DNA of 38,907 nucleotides from Anaerolineae bacterium (GCA_030950085.1 JAUZRW010000149.1:1-38907), one strand, 5' to 3'; numbered from the stretch's first letter, positions 8,560 to 17,055 are shown. Translations and numbers: made by a program. Notes: a model not told the origin generated them from the sequence alone.

Positions 8560-8654
8560 TACATAACCAAAAAAGTTTTTATGTAGAGGCGCAAGGCCTT
8601 GCGCCCGAAAAACACATAATCTAATTTTCAAAGATTAAATTGGTCGAGTATTAG
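8557..8654. mobile_element. MITE-like repeat, copy 2
   Basis: A 98-base unit that shares its first bases (TAGT) with the end of copy 1. The termini match less well (10 of 14). The centre at 8588-8605 is a perfect 18-base palindrome (GGCGCAAGG/CCTTGCGCC). Copies 1 and 2 share the AACCAAAAAAGTTTTT block and the GATTAAATTGGTC block. Confidence 0.62.
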
Positions 8655-8697
8655 TCAAGTATCAGTGTGGCTTAGATAAATATTTTTTAGGGAAACG

Positions 8698-9513
8698 ATG
8701 GTTTTTTCGAGATTTGAACGCCCTTATGAAGATAACCCTGCACCCCGACACGCTCTCTCTGTTGAAAATGTGAGCTTGCGCTTTGGCGGTGTGAAAGCCT
8801 TAAGTGATGTGTCGCTTGATGTGCAGCCGCGAGAAATTTTTGCTATTATTGGTCCCAATGGTGCGGGTAAAACCAGTCTCTTGAATTGCATTTGCGGTTT
8901 GTATCACCCACAAGAAGGACGCATCTTGTATGGTGATGTCAATCTTGTGCAGACTCCACCGCACCGCCTCGCACATTTGGGGATTGCTCGTGCTTTTCAG
9001 AATATTGAACTTTTTACTCATATGACTGTCCAAGATAATCTCATGTTGGGGCGGCATATCCACATGAAAAAAAATATTTTGGATGCCTTGCTCTATTGGG
9101 GGCGCGGACAGCGTGAAGAAATCGAGCATCGGCGCTTTGTTGAACACGTCATTGATTTGCTGGAAATTCAACATATTCGTAAGCAACTGGTCGGGTCACT
9201 TGCTTATGGTTTGCAAAAACGGGTCGAACTGGGACGGGCATTGTGCATCAATCCCGGCTTGATATTGCTCGATGAACCGATGGCGGGCATGAATGTCGAA
9301 GAAAAAAAAGATATCGTGCGCTATGTGCTGGATATCAATGAAGAGTGGGGCGTGACAATTGTGCTGATTGAGCATGATATGGGTGTTGTGATGGATATTA
9401 GCGACAGAGTGGCTGTGTTGGACTTTGGCATTTTGATTGGACTTGGCACACCGGATGAAGTTCGCAACAATCCGACAGTGATTCAAGCCTATCTTGGCGA
9501 GGAAGGGGGCTAA
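8698..9513 (+). CDS. livG: branched-chain amino acid-type ABC transporter, ATPase subunit LivG
   Basis: 271 residues, cytoplasmic ATPase of a HAAT-family importer. Walker A GPNGAGKTS is at about 52-60, the Q-loop follows in ARAFQNIELF, the signature segment is the LivG-typical LAYGLQKRVELGRAL in place of LSGGQ, and Walker B is LILLDEPMAGMN with the H-loop in VLIEHDMG. The LivG-specific helical insert (GRHIHMKKNILDALLYWGRGQ) is present. AGGGAAACG lies directly before the ATG. Together with LivF it powers the LivHM channel. The acyl-CoA synthetase gene begins four bases after its stop codon, so the pair is one transcriptional unit. Confidence 0.92.
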   Translation: MVFSRFERPYEDNPAPRHALSVENVSLRFGGVKALSDVSLDVQPREIFAIIGPNGAGKTSLLNCICGLYHPQEGRILYGDVNLVQTPPHRLAHLGIARAFQNIELFTHMTVQDNLMLGRHIHMKKNILDALLYWGRGQREEIEHRRFVEHVIDLLEIQHIRKQLVGSLAYGLQKRVELGRALCINPGLILLDEPMAGMNVEEKKDIVRYVLDINEEWGVTIVLIEHDMGVVMDISDRVAVLDFGILIGLGTPDEVRNNPTVIQAYLGEEGG

Positions 9514-9516
9514 ACA

Positions 9517-11448
9517 ATGTCAGTCGTCAATACGCTTCCCAAGCAATTGCGCGAGAATGCGACTATCTTCGGCGATAAAATGGCGCTGCGCGAAAAACGC
9601 TTTGGCATCTGGCAGTCGCTGACATGGCAGGATTACCTGATTCGTGTGCGGAACTTTGCACTGGGTTTGCATGAGATGGGCTTTAGTAAAAATGACCGCA
9701 TTGCTATCATTGGCGATAATCGTCCGGAATGGGTGATTGCTGAGGTTGCCGCACAATCGCTGGGTGGGGCATCTATGGGGATTTATCAAGACTCGGTTGT
9801 CGAAGAAGTGGCTTATCTGGCGACGGCGATTAATGCCAAATTTATCATCGCCGAAGACCAAGAACAAGTCGATAAGTTGCTCGATATTTGGGATGATTTA
9901 TCAACTGTTAAAGCGATTATTTATTATGACCCGCGTGGATTGCGAAATTACAAACTAGACCACCTGCTGATTTTTCCTGATGTAGAAGCACGCGGCGCAA
10001 AAGTACATCAGCAACACCCCAAATTATTTGATGAATTTGTAGATGCCACAGATTCCGGAGATGTGGCGATTGTTTCGACGACTTCTGGCACAACAAGCAA
10101 GCCTAAGTTAGCTCTCATTACACACTATAATCTAATCAGTATGGCTGAGGGTCTGACGGCAGTTGACCATTACGAGCAAGAACATCAATTTGTATCGTTT
10201 TTGCCGCTTGCATGGATTGGCGAACAGATGCTTTCGATGGCGTGTGGGATGCACAAGGGCTTCGCGCTCAACTTCCCCGAAGAGCCGGAAACTGTGCCGA
10301 TAGACTTGCGCGAAATAGGACCCCATATCATGTTTGCGCCGCCGCGTATTTGGGAGAATTATCTCAGTGATGTACAGGTCAAAATTGAAGATGCAGGTCG
10401 CCTTAAAACAGCGATGTTTAATTGGGCATTAGGCATCGGCAAAAAATTAGCAGACAAACGTTTTAACAAAGAAACACTCACGGTATCTGACAAATTTGTA
10501 CAATGGCTGATTTATGTCTTGGTATTCGCTAATTTGCTTGACCAACTCGGACTGCGGCAAGTTAAATGGGCATATACAGCAGGCGCGGCACTGGGACCCG
10601 ATGTCTTTCGTTTTTTCCATGCGATGGGCGTGAATCTGAAGCAAGGCTATGGTCAGACTGAAACGACAGGTATTTGTGTTTTACACAGTGATGATGATAT
10701 TAAATTTCAGACGGTGGGTAAGCCGGTACCGGGCGCAGAGGTCAAAGTAGATGCCTCCGGCGAAATTTTGGTGAAGGGTTCGATGTGCTTTATCGGCTAC
10801 TTTGACAATGAAGAGGCAACAAGCGATACGATTACACAAGATGGTTGGGTACGAACAGGAGATGCTGGTTATCATGATGATGATGGACATTTAATTGTGA
10901 TTGACCGTGCCAAAGATGTGATGACGCTGCATGATGGCACAAAATTTTCCCCGCAATTCATCGAGAACAAATTGAAGTTCAGCCCCTATATAAAGGAAGC
11001 GGTAGTTTTTGGTGGTGGTAGCTATCCCTTTGTGACAGCGATGATAAATGTTGATTTTAACAATGTCGGCAAGTGGGCAGAAAATAACAGAATCAGCTAT
11101 ACGACGTATACGGATTTGTCTCAGAAAGCCCCTGTTTACGGTTTGATTTTGCAAGATGTCGCACGCACGAATGCCGATTTACCCTCTGCGGCGCAGATTC
11201 AACGCTTTTTATTGTTGCACAAAGAACTCGATGCTGATGATGCTGAGTTGACTCGCACACGAAAAGTACGGCGCGGTTTCGTGGCAGAGCGTTATAAAGA
11301 ATTGATTGATGGCTTGTATGGTGATAGCGAGAGCATCCACATTGATACTGAAATCACATATCAAGATGGGCGCACACAAAGATTGAGTATCGACTTGCAT
11401 ATTGAAATGGTGACAGCACAACAGGCTGTGGCAGCCGCCGGAGATTGA
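9517..11448 (+). CDS. AMP-forming acyl-CoA synthetase embedded in the liv cluster
   Basis: 643-residue ANL-family adenylating enzyme that would activate a carboxylic acid via acyl-AMP to acyl-CoA. Core motifs: STTSGTTSKPK at about 188 (phosphate loop), GYGQTETTG at about 378, RTGDAGYHDDDGHLIVIDRAKD at about 447, and the C-terminal TRTRKVRRGF at about 578. The overall form (N-terminal IIGDNRPEW, a long central helical section with two hydrophobic stretches, ITYQDGRTQ near the C terminus) resembles the long-chain type encoded inside HAAT importer operons in other bacteria. Start follows livG by three bases. The arrangement suggests that a transported or membrane-delivered acid is trapped as its CoA ester; whether that is a fatty, aromatic or branched-chain acid is not readable. 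Confidence 0.88.
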   Translation: MSVVNTLPKQLRENATIFGDKMALREKRFGIWQSLTWQDYLIRVRNFALGLHEMGFSKNDRIAIIGDNRPEWVIAEVAAQSLGGASMGIYQDSVVEEVAYLATAINAKFIIAEDQEQVDKLLDIWDDLSTVKAIIYYDPRGLRNYKLDHLLIFPDVEARGAKVHQQHPKLFDEFVDATDSGDVAIVSTTSGTTSKPKLALITHYNLISMAEGLTAVDHYEQEHQFVSFLPLAWIGEQMLSMACGMHKGFALNFPEEPETVPIDLREIGPHIMFAPPRIWENYLSDVQVKIEDAGRLKTAMFNWALGIGKKLADKRFNKETLTVSDKFVQWLIYVLVFANLLDQLGLRQVKWAYTAGAALGPDVFRFFHAMGVNLKQGYGQTETTGICVLHSDDDIKFQTVGKPVPGAEVKVDASGEILVKGSMCFIGYFDNEEATSDTITQDGWVRTGDAGYHDDDGHLIVIDRAKDVMTLHDGTKFSPQFIENKLKFSPYIKEAVVFGGGSYPFVTAMINVDFNNVGKWAENNRISYTTYTDLSQKAPVYGLILQDVARTNADLPSAAQIQRFLLLHKELDADDAELTRTRKVRRGFVAERYKELIDGLYGDSESIHIDTEITYQDGRTQRLSIDLHIEMVTAQQAVAAAGD

Positions 11449-11476
11449 TTCATTATTCCAATATGATACATCTGTA

Positions 11477-11498
11477 GGGGCGTATGGCAATACGCCCC
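11477..11498. repeat. GTAGGGGC-type palindromic hairpin in the liv cluster
   Basis: GGGGCGTAT, loop GGCA, ATACGCCCC: a perfect nine-pair stem preceded by GTA. It lies between the synthetase and livH. No T tract follows, so it is more likely a dispersed repeat or mRNA-stability hairpin than a terminator. Confidence 0.6.
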
Positions 11499-11564
11499 AA
11501 AACTTGTGCAAACTGTATTGCATCTAAATTTAGAAATTGATTATTGCTAATGGAAGCATCTTAA

Positions 11565-12656
11565 ATGACAACGAATACAAAAACTGAGACACTCAAACCG
11601 TCTATAGTTGAAAAGATTGTTGCATGGGTACGGGCGAATGTGCTACTGTGCATTGTGCTAGTCGTTTTGCTAGGGGTGATGATTGCCATGCTACGACAAG
11701 CATTCAGTAGCGGCTCAGAGATGCAAAAATTCATCCGTCTGACGTATGCTGGATTAACAGATGGCTCACTGCTGGCGCTCATTGCACTGGGCTTGGTGCT
11801 GGTCTATAAATCGACAGATGTGATTAACTTCGCACATGGCGAATTTATGGTGATTGGCGGTTTCGTAGGCTATCAATTATTGGTCTGGTTGAGTCCGAAT
11901 ATGAATGCGCCTTTAGCAGTGATACTCGCTGTGGTGGGCATGGTCATTGCTGCCGTACTCTTCGGCATATTGCTGGAACGTTTTGTGCTGCGTCCGATGA
12001 TTGGCGAACCCGTTATCTCTGTGATTATGGTAACGATTGGACTCAGCAATGTTATCGCTGCGATTGTCGGGCTTGTATGGGGAAACAATGCACAACGTCT
12101 GCCCATTGAAGCGTTGCCAAATAATCTGTTCAATGAAAGTGGACGTTTTGAAATCCCGTTTGAAGGCGCACGTCGCCCACTCTTTCTCGGACATGAAAAT
12201 TTGATGTTGATTGCTGTTGTCATGCTGGTTACTATCGCGCTGTTGATTTTTTTCCAGCGCAGCAAACATGGCATAGCAATGCGAGCGACTGCTGATGACC
12301 AACAAGCAGCGATGAGTATGGGCATTAGTATTCGCGTGGTCTTTGCCTTTGCATGGTCATTAGCGGCAATCACGGCGGCGTTAGCAGGTTTGATGATAGG
12401 CGAAACGTCGATAGGGGTGAGCGCCCAAGATATTCCGGTTGTGGGCTTGCGAGCTTTTCCGGTGATTATTCTTGGCGGACTCGATTCAATTACAGGGGCG
12501 ATTGTGGGTGGCTTGATTATAGGTCTCGTTGAAACTTATACAGGCGGCTACATTGACCCCTCATTAAAAGAGATTGCGCCGTATATTTTGTTACTGATTG
12601 TCTTGATGATACGCCCTTATGGTTTATTCGGGCAAGAAATCATTGAACGGGTCTGA
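11565..12656 (+). CDS. livH: branched-chain amino acid-type ABC transporter permease LivH
   Basis: 363 residues with about eight to nine hydrophobic segments. After a ~60-residue N-terminal extension containing one helix, the family hallmark YAGLTDGSLLALIALGLVLVYKSTDVINFAHGEF appears (read in parts, about residues 65-100), followed by the cytoplasmic coupling region RATADDQQAAMSMGI and the conserved AFPVIILGGLDSITGAIVGG segment. It forms the transmembrane channel with LivM in the inner membrane. A weak GGAAG precedes the start. LivM begins 12 bases downstream with a strong ribosome site, so the two are cotranslated. Substrate class is amino acids, amides or small carboxylates. Confidence 0.92.
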   Translation: MTTNTKTETLKPSIVEKIVAWVRANVLLCIVLVVLLGVMIAMLRQAFSSGSEMQKFIRLTYAGLTDGSLLALIALGLVLVYKSTDVINFAHGEFMVIGGFVGYQLLVWLSPNMNAPLAVILAVVGMVIAAVLFGILLERFVLRPMIGEPVISVIMVTIGLSNVIAAIVGLVWGNNAQRLPIEALPNNLFNESGRFEIPFEGARRPLFLGHENLMLIAVVMLVTIALLIFFQRSKHGIAMRATADDQQAAMSMGISIRVVFAFAWSLAAITAALAGLMIGETSIGVSAQDIPVVGLRAFPVIILGGLDSITGAIVGGLIIGLVETYTGGYIDPSLKEIAPYILLLIVLMIRPYGLFGQEIIERV

Positions 12657-12667
12657 GGAGGTTAATT

Positions 12668-13978
12668 ATGCCGAGTCAATCTGGTATTTATCATGAAGAT
12701 TACGCCTCCGATATGCAGTTGCGCCCAACGACGATGCAGCGTATTCGACAAATTGCGATTGTTGCGGCAGTTTTGCTGATGCCATTTATCCTCGGCTCAA
12801 ATGAGTTGCGGATTGTGAATCAAGTCTTGATTGCAGCAGTTGGGGCAGTCGGTCTCAATATCCTCACAGGCTATACGGGGCAAATCAGTCTTGGGCAAGG
12901 GGCTTTTCTCGCTATTGGTGCGTATGGTTGTGGCTTGATGATGGCTTTCTTCAATGTCCCTTGGCCTATCGCACTATTACTTGGCGCGTCTATCACAGCA
13001 ATTATCGGCGGATTCTTTGGCTTGCCCTCATTGCGACTCAAAGGTTTATACTTAGCTGTGGCGACACTCTCCGCGCAGGTCATTGTCGAATGGGTTATCA
13101 AACGCTGGGATCCGATTGATGGCGAATTGGATGGTCGTACAACTGATGCCCTCAATATCCCGTCTAATTTGCTGGTCAATTGGCAGTGGGTGGACGCTAA
13201 TAGATGGTTAGCGACTGTGGGAATCGTGATTCTCATCGGCGCGGTTTTATGGGTAACGTGGAGGTTACAAAGCAACTTCCAACGTGACCGTTTTATGGCG
13301 TATCGCTATTTACTGTATGTTGTCGTTGGGCTGATTGTGGTTTTCCTGAGTGGGCTGATTGTGATTTTGCAAACACCGATGCTCTCATTGCAAGATGTTT
13401 TCACAGAAGACTGGCGTTTGAACGGCAATGAATATGCCTTTTACTGCTTTGCGATGCCGGTCACGATATTGGTGATTATGGCGGCAACTAATCTGTTTCG
13501 CACTCATATTGGACGGGCATTCATCGCTATCCGTGACCAAGATATCGCTGCCGAAGTGATGGGCGTGAATATCTTTCGCTATAAAGTCTTATCTTTCATG
13601 GTGTCATCATTTATTGTCGGATTAGCAGGTGGCATGTTGGCACTGCATAGTACAGCAATCAGTTTTGAGCGTTTCACGATTGAAGTCTCAATTGAATATT
13701 TAGCAATGATAATCATTGGTGGCTTAGGTTCGGTATCCGGCTCAGTTTATGGTGCGGCTTTCATTGTCATATTGCCGGAATTATTACGCACACTAGGGCG
13801 CACAATTGCCGGAACAGACCCTGCTTCTTTGAGCCAATTCAACCGTATTTTACCCTTTGCCCAACAAGGGGTTTTCGGGGCAGCTATCCTGATAACGTTG
13901 ATTGTTGAATCGGGCGGAATACGGAAAATTTGGCAAAATACCAAAGATTATTTCCGATTGTGGCCCTTTGAATATTAG
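12668..13978 (+). CDS. livM: branched-chain amino acid-type ABC transporter permease LivM
   Basis: 436 residues, longer than many LivM proteins. The LivM hallmarks are NILTGYTGQISLGQGAFLAIGAYG (in parts, about 63-85), FGLPSLRLKGLYLAVATLS (about 118-136), and the C-terminal AIRDQDIAAEVMGVNIFRYK coupling helix with IIIGGLGSVSGSVYGAAF. Between about residues 165 and 260 there is an additional stretch with a long polar loop and two hydrophobic helices (NRWLATVGIVILIGAVLWVTW and LLYVVVGLIVVFLSGLIVIL), a position where family members vary. AGGAGG sits seven bases before the ATG. It pairs with LivH to make the pore. A 185-base gap with two inverted repeats separates it from livK. Confidence 0.9.
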   Translation: MPSQSGIYHEDYASDMQLRPTTMQRIRQIAIVAAVLLMPFILGSNELRIVNQVLIAAVGAVGLNILTGYTGQISLGQGAFLAIGAYGCGLMMAFFNVPWPIALLLGASITAIIGGFFGLPSLRLKGLYLAVATLSAQVIVEWVIKRWDPIDGELDGRTTDALNIPSNLLVNWQWVDANRWLATVGIVILIGAVLWVTWRLQSNFQRDRFMAYRYLLYVVVGLIVVFLSGLIVILQTPMLSLQDVFTEDWRLNGNEYAFYCFAMPVTILVIMAATNLFRTHIGRAFIAIRDQDIAAEVMGVNIFRYKVLSFMVSSFIVGLAGGMLALHSTAISFERFTIEVSIEYLAMIIIGGLGSVSGSVYGAAFIVILPELLRTLGRTIAGTDPASLSQFNRILPFAQQGVFGAAILITLIVESGGIRKIWQNTKDYFRLWPFEY

Positions 13979-14029
13979 TTATAGATAGTCGATTTTCAGG
14001 GATATTCATAAATACCTAATGCAGTCTAG

Positions 14030-14051
14030 GGGCGTACCCGCGGGTACGCCC
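14030..14051. repeat. perfect 22-base palindrome, GTAGGGGC-type
   Basis: GGGCGTACCCG followed immediately by its own reverse complement, with TAG before it, the same context as the hairpins at 11477, 16989 and 26879. It lies in the livM-livK gap. Confidence 0.6.
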
Positions 14052-14080
14052 GAAGACAAGTTATTAATTTTAGTATCAAT

Positions 14081-14098
14081 CTCGTGCATGGTCACGAG
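14081..14098. promoter_or_regulatory. inverted repeat upstream of livK
   Basis: CTCGTG, six-base spacer, CACGAG: a perfect 6+6 inverted repeat 66 bases before livK, followed by TTTATA. It could be a repressor site or a short hairpin that limits read-through from livM. Function is inference. Confidence 0.35.
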
Positions 14099-14163
14099 TT
14101 TATACAGGGTAGACAATCTTGCTCTATCCTTACACACACTTAGAACAAAAAGGAGTATATTGA

Positions 14164-15375
14164 ATGTCACGTAAATTACTTTCTTTCATTCTTATTCTGG
14201 TTCTCGCGCTGGGTATGGTGGGAATCAGCAATGCCCAAGATGAAGAACCGATTAAAGTCGGGGCAATTTTCGACCTCAGTGGACCCACAGGGGATGTCGG
14301 TTCGCCCTATGCCGAGGGTGTCATCGCTTATGTCGATTGGCGCAATGAAAACGGTGGTATCAATGGTCGTCCGATTGAACTGATATCACAAGATTATGCC
14401 TATAGTGTCGAAACGGCTGAAAATCTCTATACGCAGTTTGTCGAAGAAGGCGCGGTTGTCTTCCTTGGTTGGGGAACAGGTGATTCAGAAGCATTGCGTA
14501 CTCGGATTGCGGAAGATGAAGTCCCCTTCATTTCAGCATCTTATTCAGCAAATTTGAACGACCCGATGGGTGATGCCCCCTATAACTTCTTGATTGCCAC
14601 GACTTATGGCGACCAAATGACGATTATGATGACCCATATGTTGCAAGAATGGGAAGCTGCTGGTAATGCTGCTGAAGATATGAAAGTCGCTGTTTTCCAT
14701 CATGATAGCCCATTCGGAACATCACCCTTGCCGGATGCCGAAGCCTTTGCTGAGAGTAACGGGGTTGAGGTTTTAGCTGTTCCGATGCCGCGTGGTGCGA
14801 CAGATTATACGGCTGAATTGCAACAGGCTGATGATTTTGGTGTGACGCATATCATCGTACAGAATGTATCGAGTCCGGCAGCGTTGTTAGCGGCTAATGC
14901 GCTTGATTTCTTTGGCGACCCCGAATTCTATGATTTTGGTTGCTTGAACTGGTGCGCGGATGAATTGTTCGTCACACTTGCTGGTGATGCCGCCGAAGGT
15001 GCGCTAGGTGTTATTCCATTTACCCCAACAACCGTCGAAGTTGATGGTCAAGAAGCGCCGCGTGATTATCTCGGTGGTCAAGAGGAATTAGAAGCCGCCT
15101 CGCTACACTTTACGCAAGGTTGGACAGCAATGAGTGTGATGGCAGAGGCAATTGCTCGTACATTGGATAATGAAATGGAACTGACAGGTCCCAATATCCG
15201 TGCGACGTTGGAAAGCATGGAAGGCTACGAAACAGGTGGAATCCTTGCGCCTGTCACTTTCACGCCAGAAGACCATCGCTCGACTCGTGCCTCACGGGTT
15301 TATAGCGTTGATGATGGCGTGTGGGTTGAGGCGAGTGACCTCATTGACCTGCGGGCTATGGACGGCGATATGTAA
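14164..15375 (+). CDS. livK: branched-chain amino acid-type ABC transporter, substrate-binding protein LivK
   Basis: 403 residues with a signal peptide (MSRKLLSF, hydrophobic core, NAQ cleavage at about 24-25) and no lipobox Cys. The type I periplasmic-binding fold is clear: IKVGAIFDLSGPTGDVGSPYAEGVIAYVDWRNENGGINGRPIEL (in parts, about 30-73), then GWGTGDSEALR, the hinge region and a C-terminal domain with TAMSVMAEAIARTLD. This is the Peripla_BP_6 architecture of HAAT importers that recognise amino acids, urea/amides or aromatic acids. AAGGAG is placed correctly before ATG. The preceding inverted repeats and the hairpin just after its stop fit the common practice of expressing the binding protein more than the permease. 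Confidence 0.9.
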   Translation: MSRKLLSFILILVLALGMVGISNAQDEEPIKVGAIFDLSGPTGDVGSPYAEGVIAYVDWRNENGGINGRPIELISQDYAYSVETAENLYTQFVEEGAVVFLGWGTGDSEALRTRIAEDEVPFISASYSANLNDPMGDAPYNFLIATTYGDQMTIMMTHMLQEWEAAGNAAEDMKVAVFHHDSPFGTSPLPDAEAFAESNGVEVLAVPMPRGATDYTAELQQADDFGVTHIIVQNVSSPAALLAANALDFFGDPEFYDFGCLNWCADELFVTLAGDAAEGALGVIPFTPTTVEVDGQEAPRDYLGGQEELEAASLHFTQGWTAMSVMAEAIARTLDNEMELTGPNIRATLESMEGYETGGILAPVTFTPEDHRSTRASRVYSVDDGVWVEASDLIDLRAMDGDM

Positions 15376-15387
15376 TTAAACTCTTTT

Positions 15388-15413
15388 GGGGATGGGGTAT
15401 TTTGCCCTATCCC
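15388..15413 (+). terminator. hairpin after livK, possible attenuator
   Basis: GGGATGGGG, short loop TATTTTG, CCCTATCCC: about nine pairs including one G-T, 12 bases past the livK stop. The following TTCTGTC is a weak T tract, so partial termination between livK and the downstream genes is more likely than a full stop. Confidence 0.45.
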
Positions 15414-15471
15414 TTCTGTCGGTTGTCAGTACAATGTTGGGTCGATTGCACAACAAGATTCTGGACTGGCA

Positions 15472-16728
15472 ATGGCACGGATAAAACGCTTTTTGGGTAC
15501 TTTCGGCACAGTAGGATTTGGCATTTTGATAGCAATTATTGTGCTAGAAATTATGGGGCGTGTTTTACACCTCGCTCCTGTTGCTTTGCCCGATTCCTAT
15601 CAAAACGTGCGTGAAGTGGTTGGACGTTTCCCCGAACCGTACTCTTATTTTTGGTTTAATCGTGAAGATGGCGAGCGCATTTGGGTTCAGTTCAATTATC
15701 GTAGTCTGCGCGATATTGACCATGATTATGAAAAAGATGATACGACAACGCGCATCATGTTTCTCGGTGATTCTTATACGGCAGGTTGGCAAGTACCACT
15801 CAACGACACCTATACGGGACGCTTGCGAGATTGGCTTTCTGATTCTGATAACGTCGATTTTATCAATGCAGGTTTACACGGCTGGGGGACAGACCGCGAG
15901 TATTTGTACTATCGCACAGAGGGGTATCGCTATAATAGTGATGTTGTTGTCCTGCAAGTCTATGTCGGCAACGATATGATTGATAATGGCATCGGGGTTA
16001 TCGAACAACGAGAATTGCCCGATGGTCGGCATATTGCGACGCAATCGCTTACAGAAGAGCGCCCTTATTTTACGCTAGGCGATGATGGCGAATTAGACTT
16101 TACAGCGCCGCGATGGTTGCCATCTACCCGTGCCGAGCGAATTGGCGGCATACGAAGTTTTTTGAGACAGTATGTTTTTACCTATGCACTTCTGGAACAG
16201 TTGATGCAGCTAAGAAGTGAAAATTCCGATACTGACAATGAATATGCTGTGCGTTTTGATGAACTGTTTCCAGCCGATTATTATGCCTTCGCACCCCAAA
16301 GCAAAACCGATGACGATTGGCAATCGGCATGGGAGATTACAACACAACTGATTCAGCAATTGCGAGTAGAAGTTGAGGCAAACGGCAGTACATTGATGGT
16401 ATTGCTAGTGGATGCCCGATGGCAACACGACTTGAACGCTTTTGCCACATTACGCCAGACATGGGATATCCCCCAAGATTGGCAACCGAGCCGTTGGGGA
16501 AATCGTTTTCGAGATTTTCTGGATACTGAGGATATTCCCTATATTGCCCCGATTGATGCCTTGCTTGCTTATCGTGATGCGACTGGAAATGCGATTGTTC
16601 TGCAAAAAGATGGTCATTGGACAGCACAAGGGCAGTGTGTGGTCGCTGTGGAATTGCATAATTGGCTGATTGAACGTGATGTGATTGATGATACTGTTGC
16701 CCAACGCGATAGTCTAATTGAGTGCTAA
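15472..16728 (+). CDS. membrane-anchored SGNH/GDSL hydrolase-like protein within the liv cluster
   Basis: 418 residues. One N-terminal membrane helix (about 12-34) anchors an extracytoplasmic SGNH-fold domain. Block I is MFLGDSYTAG (Ser near 99), block II Gly lies in NAGLHGWGT (about 139), block III is the VGNDM Asn (about 166), and block V is KDGHWTAQG (Asp/His near 379-382), so the catalytic set Ser-Gly-Asn-His appears complete. Related proteins act as carbohydrate esterases or acetyltransferases in AlgX/AlgJ- and DltD-like roles. It sits between livK and livF although nothing links the fold to transport; it may be an insertion or use the cluster's promoter. The start at 15472 lacks a good ribosome site. 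Confidence 0.75.
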   Translation: MARIKRFLGTFGTVGFGILIAIIVLEIMGRVLHLAPVALPDSYQNVREVVGRFPEPYSYFWFNREDGERIWVQFNYRSLRDIDHDYEKDDTTTRIMFLGDSYTAGWQVPLNDTYTGRLRDWLSDSDNVDFINAGLHGWGTDREYLYYRTEGYRYNSDVVVLQVYVGNDMIDNGIGVIEQRELPDGRHIATQSLTEERPYFTLGDDGELDFTAPRWLPSTRAERIGGIRSFLRQYVFTYALLEQLMQLRSENSDTDNEYAVRFDELFPADYYAFAPQSKTDDDWQSAWEITTQLIQQLRVEVEANGSTLMVLLVDARWQHDLNAFATLRQTWDIPQDWQPSRWGNRFRDFLDTEDIPYIAPIDALLAYRDATGNAIVLQKDGHWTAQGQCVVAVELHNWLIERDVIDDTVAQRDSLIEC

Positions 16729-16743
16729 CCCCACCCCCTAAAT

Positions 16744-16771
16744 CCCCCTCCCCGAAGCGTCAAAGAGGGGG
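16744..16771. repeat. CCCCCTC/GAGGGGG hairpin repeat
   Basis: A seven-pair stem with a 14-base loop, embedded in CCCCACCCCCTAAATCCCCC. C-rich hairpins of this shape are frequent dispersed repeats in cyanobacterial and Chloroflexota genomes (general knowledge, not checked here). It lies 15 bases after the SGNH stop; no T tract follows. Confidence 0.5.
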
Positions 16772-16825
16772 ACTTGAATAACTTAGGTGTCAGTTTTAGG
16801 GTAATAGCCCCTAGGAATTGGAGTA

Positions 16826-16894
16826 ATGGTTAACAGTGCAAATGCTGATATTGAACCGCCAAAACGCGAAGAAAAACGACGGAAAGTCAGGTGA
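16826..16894 (+). other. 22-codon mini-ORF in purine-rich repeat
   Basis: Encodes MVNSANADIEPPKREEKRRKVR. AGGA lies nine bases before the ATG. It resembles the mini-ORF at 22346 (M-N-DIE-PKR-EKR pattern) over repeat DNA. It may be a translated repeat or chance; see findings. Confidence 0.2.
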
Positions 16895-16920
16895 TTTTTA
16901 TGAGGATTATAGTGCAAAAT

Positions 16921-16957
16921 CCCCTCTGCGCCTCTGATTCTCCGTGTCTCTGCATTA
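16921..16957. repeat. purine-rich repeat, minus orientation
   Basis: The minus strand reads GCAGAGACACGGAGAATCAG followed by AGGCGCAGAGG, nearly identical to 22399-22432 on the plus strand (GCAGAGAAACGGAGAATCAG, AGGCGCAGAG). The two copies flank livF and the permease in opposite orientation. Confidence 0.6.
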
Positions 16958-16959
16958 AG

Positions 16960-17055
16960 TAGTACATCACCAAAAAAGTTTTTATGTAGGGGCGCAAGGC
17001 ATTGCGCCCGAAAAACACAAATCTAATCGTCAAGAATTAAATTGGTCAAGTAGTA
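16960..17055. mobile_element. MITE-like repeat, copy 3
   Basis: A 96-base unit starting TAGTACATCACCAA and ending TTGGTCAAGTAGTAG, termini inverted at 11 of 14 positions. The centre GGCGCAAGGCATTGCGCC is the copy-2 palindrome with one mismatch, and CAAGAATTAAATTGGTCAAG matches copy 1. It lies about 100 bases before livF in the same orientation as copies 1 and 2. Confidence 0.62.

Larger units (their letters stand above)
8138..8697. other. 560-base intergenic region made largely of repeats
   Basis: No convincing gene. It contains a segment at 8207-8310 with a purine-rich GAACCGCAGAGG string, a TATAAT-containing promoter candidate at 8308-8335, and two tandem copies of the MITE-like unit at 8471-8654. 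The short GTAGCAGTTCACCTAGCTATGA stretch at 8209 is nearly repeated at 29301 (GTAACAGTTCACCTATCCATGA), each time followed by a purine-rich string. Confidence 0.7.

Noticed and set aside
8409-8615. 68-codon open frame on the minus strand (MFFGRKALRLYIKTF...)
   Set aside because: It runs through the two tandem MITE-like copies; its sequence is the repeat in translation, with no ribosome site and no protein-like composition.
8471-8654. Tandem repeats as a possible CRISPR array
   Set aside because: Only two units of about 90 bases with no distinct spacers, and no cas genes; the inverted ends fit a mobile element better.
15402-15614. 70-codon open frame just before the SGNH gene
   Set aside because: It overlaps the start of the SGNH gene in another frame and begins inside the hairpin after livK.
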